DNA of 64,000 nt from an uncultured Methylobacillus sp. GTDB taxonomy: Bacteria > Pseudomonadota > Gammaproteobacteria > Burkholderiales > Methylophilaceae. Below the pieces are notes generated by a model. It was not told the origin of the DNA. It saw nothing but the letters and a program-made list of their open reading frames with translations, and searched no databases. Both the position numbers and the translations under genes were made by a program. This document shows, in pieces, positions 59,531-64,000 of the stretch (the first letter of the stretch is position 1; every line of letters begins with the position of its first letter). The stretch spans positions 22,926 through 86,925 of the forward strand of contig CAIJXJ010000146.1 of the NCBI GenBank assembly GCA_903824575.1. The letters are read 5' to 3'.

Positions 59531-62082
59531 TGCTGGCAACCGCGGTATGGCGCCAGCGCCTGAAATCTCGCCAGGCTGAACTGAGGGACGCCTTCGAGCA
59601 CAATGCCGGCAGCAGCCATTTGCTGCGGGGGTTGTGCCGTTTGGTGGACGAATTTCTGTGTGAGCTGTGGCGGGAGTCTGCCATACCGGCAGACGTTTGC
59701 CTGGTGGCAGTTGGTGGCTACGGCCGCGGCGAACTGTTTCCCTACTCCGATGTTGACCTGTTGATCCTGCTACCGGACGACCATGGCGGGGTTCATGACA
59801 GTCTGCTGGAGGCGCTGATTGGCCGGTTGTGGGATATCGGTCTGGCCGTAGGGCATAGTGTGCGGACCCTGCAGGAATGTGGACTGGAAGCCTCAAAAGA
59901 CGTAACTGTGCAGACCAATCTGCTGGAATCCAGACACCTGGCGGGCGACCGGACGTTGGTCCAGCGCATGCGCGAACAACTGAGCACGAACCTCAATCCG
60001 GAACATTTCTTTCAGGCCAAGTCGCTGGAACAGGCTCATCGCCACGCCCGCTTCAATGACACTGCCTACAACCTGGAACCCAATTTGAAAGAAAGCCCGG
60101 GCGGCCTGCGCGACTTGCAAAGCGTGCTCTGGATCAGCCAGGGCACCTGCCTCGGTGGCAGTTGGACTGCGCTGGTACAAAATAGCCTGATCACCAGCAG
60201 TGAGGCGAGGCAAATACGGCGCCACGAGCGCTTTCTGCAAATGCTGCGCATCCGCTTGCACTACTTGGCGGGGCGACGCGAAGACCGTTTGCTGTTCGAT
60301 TTTCAGAATGACCTGGCTGAACAGCTCGGCTTTTGCAATAACCTGCGTCGACGCGCCAGCGAACAACTGATGCAGTGTTTCTATCGAAGCGCAAAGTTCG
60401 TTCGCATCATGAACGAGATCCTGTTGCAAAACCTGAAAGAGCGTGCCTTTCCACAACCACCATTGATTACCGACATCAATACCCGCTTTCAGGCCCGCAA
60501 CGGGCTGCTGGAGGCAAGAACCTCCAGCCTGCTGCAGCGCGAACCCACTGCCATTCTGGAGAGCTTCCTGTTGTTGCAGCAGCACCCGGAAATCAAGGGC
60601 ATGAGCGCCCCCATGTTGCGTACCCTGTGGCGAGTCAAGACCCTGATCAACCGCGAATTTCGCAGTAATCCGGCCAACAAGCAATTATTCATGGCTATCC
60701 TGCGCCACGGTAGCGGCATTACCGGAACACTGCGCCGCATGCATCGATACAGCATCCTGGGGCGCTACATTCCAGCCTTCGGCCGCATCACCGGGCAAAT
60801 GCAACACGACCTGTTTCACGTCTATACCGTAGACGAGCACATGCTCAATGTCTTGCGAAACCTGCGTCGGTTTGCCATCCCGCAGCATGCCCATGAATTT
60901 CCGTTATGCAGCCAGCTGATTTCCCATTTCCAGCAACCCGAATTACTGTATCTGGCAGCCCTGTTCCACGACATCGCAAAAGGCCGTGGCGGCGATCATT
61001 CCGCGCTAGGAACGACGGACGCGCTACGTTTTTGCCGACAGCATGGCTTGCCACAGGATCAAACTAAATTAGTTGCCTGGATGGTTGCTCATCACCTTAT
61101 CATGTCAAGTACGGCGCAAAACTCTGACCTGTCTGATCCGGCAGTGATCGAAAATTTTGCACAATTGATGATTGATGAGCGTCACTTGACGGCGCTCTAT
61201 CTCTTGACCGTGGCAGATATCCGCGGCACCAGCCCCAACGTCTGGAATGCGTGGAAAGCCAAGCTGCTGGAAAGTCTTTTTCTCAACACCCGCCACCAGT
61301 TGCAAGGCAGGGGTAGCACCCAGGCGCTCGAACTCGCCGCGCGCCGGCAACATGCCACAGAACGCCTCAGTCATTACGCCATCGCGCCCTTCAGCTACCA
61401 GGCATTGTGGGACAAGCTGAGCGAGGGCTACTTCCTGCGCCATGACAGCCAGGAAATCGCCTGGCATACCCGCTTGCTGCTGACCCACCTGAATGCTGTC
61501 AATCCAATCGTACGTGCACGCCTGAGCCCTGGCGGGGATGGCCTCCAGGTCCTGGTCTACACCGCTGATCGGGATGACCTGTTCGCCACCATCTGCGGCT
61601 TCTTCGAGCGCATGGGCTATACCATCGTCGAAGCCAGAATTCACACCACCCATCACGGCTATGCGCTGGATAGTTTTCTGGTATTGGACCAGAGTGATAA
61701 ATCGGTGCGCTACGGTGACCTGTTGAATTACATCGAATATGAACTGGCACAAAGACTGACTGGCAAAGATCCCCTGGAGGCACCGATTCAGGGGAGAGTC
61801 AGCCGTCAGGTAAAACACTTTCCAATGCCAGTGAAAGTCACCCTGATCCGCGAGCCCGGTAGTCATAACCATCTGCTGGCCATCGTTGCCAGTGACCGCC
61901 CCGGCCTTCTATCGCGCGTCGCCCATAGTCTGTTGAAACACGGCATCATGTTGCACACAGCCAAGATCACAACGCTGGGGGAGCGGGCAGAGGATAGTTT
62001 CTTGATCTCGGCACAGGGTGGTAAGCGGCTGGATGACGACACCGTTAAAGTGCTAGCAGAAGAACTTTCGTCCAGCCTCTAG
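59530..62082 (+). CDS. glnD: Bifunctional uridylyltransferase/uridylyl-removing enzyme GlnD
   Basis: GlnD uridylylates and deuridylylates PII proteins in response to glutamine. The 850-residue protein has the nucleotidyltransferase motif GGYGRGELFPYSDVDLLILL with the DxD pair, and an HD domain for the removing activity (LAALFHDIAKGRGGDHS). Two C-terminal ACT domains (LLAIVASDRPGLLSRVAHSL is the second) bind glutamine. Start and length are normal. It is convergent with the fic gene, with 7 bases between the stops. Confidence 0.98.
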   Translation: MLATAVWRQRLKSRQAELRDAFEHNAGSSHLLRGLCRLVDEFLCELWRESAIPADVCLVAVGGYGRGELFPYSDVDLLILLPDDHGGVHDSLLEALIGRLWDIGLAVGHSVRTLQECGLEASKDVTVQTNLLESRHLAGDRTLVQRMREQLSTNLNPEHFFQAKSLEQAHRHARFNDTAYNLEPNLKESPGGLRDLQSVLWISQGTCLGGSWTALVQNSLITSSEARQIRRHERFLQMLRIRLHYLAGRREDRLLFDFQNDLAEQLGFCNNLRRRASEQLMQCFYRSAKFVRIMNEILLQNLKERAFPQPPLITDINTRFQARNGLLEARTSSLLQREPTAILESFLLLQQHPEIKGMSAPMLRTLWRVKTLINREFRSNPANKQLFMAILRHGSGITGTLRRMHRYSILGRYIPAFGRITGQMQHDLFHVYTVDEHMLNVLRNLRRFAIPQHAHEFPLCSQLISHFQQPELLYLAALFHDIAKGRGGDHSALGTTDALRFCRQHGLPQDQTKLVAWMVAHHLIMSSTAQNSDLSDPAVIENFAQLMIDERHLTALYLLTVADIRGTSPNVWNAWKAKLLESLFLNTRHQLQGRGSTQALELAARRQHATERLSHYAIAPFSYQALWDKLSEGYFLRHDSQEIAWHTRLLLTHLNAVNPIVRARLSPGGDGLQVLVYTADRDDLFATICGFFERMGYTIVEARIHTTHHGYALDSFLVLDQSDKSVRYGDLLNYIEYELAQRLTGKDPLEAPIQGRVSRQVKHFPMPVKVTLIREPGSHNHLLAIVASDRPGLLSRVAHSLLKHGIMLHTAKITTLGERAEDSFLISAQGGKRLDDDTVKVLAEELSSSL

Positions 62083-62089
62083 ACATACG

Positions 62090-63226
62090 TCAGGGTAAAA
62101 TTACCCGAAAATCCCGCAGATAATAATGCGTGCTGCGTCCCCCGGCTTCAGCCACATTCAACACCCCCCGTTCCAGCAAGTCCTTGATGTCTCGCAAGGC
62201 GGTGTCCGCTGAACAATGATTGAGAGAGGCCCACTTTCGGTTGTTTAGCTTGCCTTCGAACCCATCCAGCAGAGCGTTAAGCATCCTGATCTGACGCTCA
62301 TTCATCGGCACCCCAGACCAGTGAAACCAAAATTTGGCCTTGAACAGCGCGGTTTTTAATTGTTCGCCCGCGCCTTCAACCGTTCGCAACAGGCATGCAA
62401 GAAACCACTCCAGCCAATCGGTGGCATCGAGCGTTGCCTTTTGCGCATGCTCAAGCACATGGTAGTAATCCTTGCGTTCATGTTGGATCTGCCCTGACAG
62501 ACTATAAAAGCGCTGCACCGATTGATCTGCGCGAGCCAAGGCCATGTCACACACGGCACGGCCGATACGGCCATTACCGTCCTCAAAAGGATGGATCGTC
62601 ATAAACCACAAGTGCGCGAGCCCTGCCTTTATGACAGGATCCATCCCGCGCGAGTGATTGAACCACTGGAGGAAGCGATCCATTTCCTGATCCAGACTTG
62701 CGGCCGGGGGTGCTTCAAAATGCACTCTTTCCCGACCTGAACCTCCGGATACCACTTGCATGGAACCATCAGCATCGTTTCTATAAGCACCGACGGTGAT
62801 CTTCGACATGCCGCTGTAGCCGTTAGGAAACAGCGATGCATGCCAACCGAACAGGCGTTCGGCTGTCAACGCATCATCATGCCTGCGTGTGGCATCCAAT
62901 ACCATGTCAACCACCCCATCGACATGCACATCGGAGGGAGTCAATGCACCGATATTGATTCCAAGTCGCCTGGCTAAAGAAGACCGTACCGCTTCGAGGT
63001 TAAGCGCTTCGCCCTCTATTTCGCTCGACTTGATGACATCTTCAGTCAAGACTCTCAATGCAGCTTCCTCAGCCAGGTCAAACCCGAACTCCTGCATGCT
63101 GCCGAGCAAACGCCCGCGCTCTAACGTGACTTGCGACAGCAGTTCCGCCAGCCTGGCGTGATCAAACTGCCAACTTGGCCAGTCCTGCTGTTGCCAGATA
63201 TATTTTCGATATTCGCCGCTATACAT
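62090..63226 (-). CDS. Fic-family AMPylator with N-terminal inhibitory helix and C-terminal winged helix
   Basis: Fic enzymes transfer AMP, or another nucleotide moiety, onto protein hydroxyls. The 378-residue protein starts with a DUF4172-like segment (GEYRKYIWQQQDWPSWQFD). It then has the inhibitory motif SSEIEG at 67-72 (class II arrangement, [ST]xxxE[GN]), and the catalytic loop HPFEDGNGRIGR beginning at His212, with all key residues intact. A C-terminal winged-helix-like domain (LNNRKWASLNHCSADTALRDIKDLLERGVL) suggests DNA binding. Upstream lies a cluster of six similar motifs (63211-63308), two of them within or at the start of the gene, which would suit autoregulation. No partner antitoxin gene is adjacent. 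The neighbourhood of a possible integration site hints at horizontal transfer. Confidence 0.9.
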   Translation of the reverse strand: MYSGEYRKYIWQQQDWPSWQFDHARLAELLSQVTLERGRLLGSMQEFGFDLAEEAALRVLTEDVIKSSEIEGEALNLEAVRSSLARRLGINIGALTPSDVHVDGVVDMVLDATRRHDDALTAERLFGWHASLFPNGYSGMSKITVGAYRNDADGSMQVVSGGSGRERVHFEAPPAASLDQEMDRFLQWFNHSRGMDPVIKAGLAHLWFMTIHPFEDGNGRIGRAVCDMALARADQSVQRFYSLSGQIQHERKDYYHVLEHAQKATLDATDWLEWFLACLLRTVEGAGEQLKTALFKAKFWFHWSGVPMNERQIRMLNALLDGFEGKLNNRKWASLNHCSADTALRDIKDLLERGVLNVAEAGGRSTHYYLRDFRVILP

Positions 63227-63308
63227 GCGATGAATATATCATCCATTTACCGCATTCGCAATAATAACCGCTAATTATGCGGTGAATATTACGTCTATTC
63301 ACCGCAAT
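63211..63308. promoter_or_regulatory. Cluster of six related TTCACCGCAT-like motifs around the fic start
   Basis: ATTCGCCGCTAT (63211), the reverse-oriented ATGCGATGAAT (63225), ATTTACCGCATT (63245), AATAACCGCTAAT (63263), the reverse-oriented ATGCGGTGAAT (63277) and ATTCACCGCAAT (63297) are variants of one motif. They lie in both orientations at roughly 14-20 base intervals. They cover the fic promoter region and the first codons. A regulator, perhaps the Fic winged helix itself, may bind here. Confidence 0.55.
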
Positions 63309-63335
63309 AGAGCAGAGCACTGTTTGGGAGCGTGA

Positions 63336-63593
63336 TTATCGGGTCCGTAGGGCATCCACCATAACCGACAGTGCATCGGCAATCCGCTGCGCTGTTTCAG
63401 GTGGTGGTAAAGGTAGTTTGATGCTGCGATTACCAGTTGCCGCATCGTGTTCAATCCATGGGTGCGATGTTGATCCGCCCTGCTCCGTTGCCGTCAGTGC
63501 CGTGACTAACTGGGCGCCAAACTGCAGCAATGTACTCCAGGGGTCGGCAACGACCTGATTCGGGGCAGTATCATTGGTTTTCTGCGGCTTCAC
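63336..63593 (-). CDS. Hypothetical protein, 85 residues
   Basis: The frame starts at a GTG and encodes a polar protein with WSTLLQFGAQLVTALTATEQ, PWIEHDAATGNRSIKLPLPP and a C-terminal helix (ETAQRIADALSVMVDALRTR). It is not recognised. The gene is oriented like fic and lies 109 bases upstream of it, between the fic operator cluster and the candidate attachment site. The internal pattern (Pro-flanked helices, no low complexity) favours a real gene, possibly from a mobile element, but the start and identity are uncertain. Confidence 0.45.
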   Translation of the reverse strand: MKPQKTNDTAPNQVVADPWSTLLQFGAQLVTALTATEQGGSTSHPWIEHDAATGNRSIKLPLPPPETAQRIADALSVMVDALRTR

Positions 63594-63678
63594 ATCACTA
63601 TCAACGAGAGATAAAACAAAAATTAAATGTCGTACTACAAAATATATATATAATAATCAATTAGTTATGATAAATTTA

Positions 63679-63702
63679 TCATTCCCACTCAATTGTTTCC
63701 AA
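63679..63702 (-). other. Candidate attachment site matching the 3' end of guaA
   Basis: Read on the minus strand, these bases encode LETIEWE and a stop, the C-terminus of GMP synthase GuaA, but the codons before them are not GuaA. The 3' end of guaA is a known integration hotspot for tyrosine-recombinase islands, and short displaced copies mark the far end of such an element. The rest of 63594-64000 holds an AT-rich run (63630-63680), two direct repeats (63751-63772) and no gene I can identify. Confidence 0.4.
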
Positions 63703-63750
63703 GGCCTGCAAACCCGCATGAATACAGGCTTTCTCTGTATGGGACATCTA

Positions 63751-63772
63751 ATTTACCGTCATATTTACCGTC
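63751..63772 (+). repeat. Tandem ATTTACCGTC repeats near the candidate attachment site
   Basis: Two copies of ATTTACCGTC (63751-63760 and 63763-63772) are spaced by 2 bases, about 50 bases to the right of the guaA-like core. Short tandem repeats in this position are what arm-type integrase sites look like, and they lie on the side expected to be inside the element. Confidence 0.45.
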
Positions 63773-64000
63773 AAAAAACAAACGCTTTGACTGGCGCGGG
63801 AGATGCACTCGGTTTGTGCGGCGACTACTCTTCCACATCAATCATCAACTATCGAGGGGGTCTGGAAGCCCATCGGAGTCATTGCATCCTACGTTTTTCC
63901 ACTCAAGGACAAGTATAAAGCAACGATTTCTCATTACCAAACGCTATACATCGAGCGTATTCCAACCCATGAAACCCAAGGTCAAAGGCATGCCTGCGCC

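Noticed and set aside
61105..61872. Long frame antisense to glnD.
   Set aside because: Complement of a conserved gene, no domain, no ribosome binding site.
63574..63918. A 114-residue frame at the right end.
   Set aside because: It runs through the attachment core and tandem repeats, has odd composition and no ribosome binding site; probably chance.

Overview
The window looks like a betaproteobacterial chromosome segment. The evidence is the housekeeping synteny (smc-zipA-ligA; rpsB-tsf-pyrH-frr-uppS-cdsA-dxr-rseP-bamA-skp-lpxD-fabZ-lpxA-lpxB-rnhB; yfgM-bamB-der), a single-domain QueF, and a PEP-CTERM protein. A member of the Nitrosomonadales (Gallionellaceae-like) is my best guess, but this is inference without a database search. 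Flanking housekeeping DNA looks moderately GC-rich. The accessory blocks (ars/PEP-CTERM, parts of the signalling cluster and the extreme right end) are visibly more AT-rich.

Layout. 1-7.4 kb: outer-membrane assembly (yfgM-like tail, bamB, bamD), the GTPase der, rluD, pgeF, a small membrane protein and rimO. 7.4-8.3 kb: a minus-strand RelE/ParE-type toxin-antitoxin pair with a promoter/operator-like region. 8.4-13 kb: an arsenic operon arsR-arsC-acr3-arsD-arsA behind its own promoter, preceded by three adjacent hairpins. 13-14.3 kb: a lone PEP-CTERM gene bracketed by 62-bp direct repeats, preceded by two near-identical palindromes and followed by a clean terminator. 14.4-23.9 kb: recC-recB-recD as a tightly overlapping minus-strand operon. 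24.1-34.7 kb: a signalling cluster. It holds an APC-type transporter fused to a histidine kinase, a diheme peroxidase, a translationally coupled DAHL-like hybrid kinase and a REC-HD-GYP protein. The SRP RNA lies next, then an Hpt-HD-GYP protein and an atypical PilZ-like protein on the other strand. 34.7-44 kb: queF, smc, zipA, ligA, a cysQ-like phosphatase and a TPR protein. 44.2-58.6 kb: the large minus-strand translation / isoprenoid / phospholipid / lipid A / Bam block. 58.7-62.1 kb: map and glnD. 62.1-64 kb: an AMPylator-type Fic protein with a cluster of repeated upstream motifs, a small hypothetical gene, and a candidate attachment site resembling the 3' end of guaA.

How the genes work together. 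The ars genes give arsenate reduction, As(III) chaperoning and ACR3 efflux with an ArsA ATPase. The 24-35 kb cluster appears to link an unknown ligand (perhaps an amino acid or amine) and a periplasmic redox enzyme to c-di-GMP hydrolysis through phosphorelay. I regard this as the most novel candidate system in the window. The lpx/bam/skp/rseP/dxr/uppS/cdsA block supplies envelope precursors and outer-membrane assembly. The right edge looks like the boundary of an integrated element.
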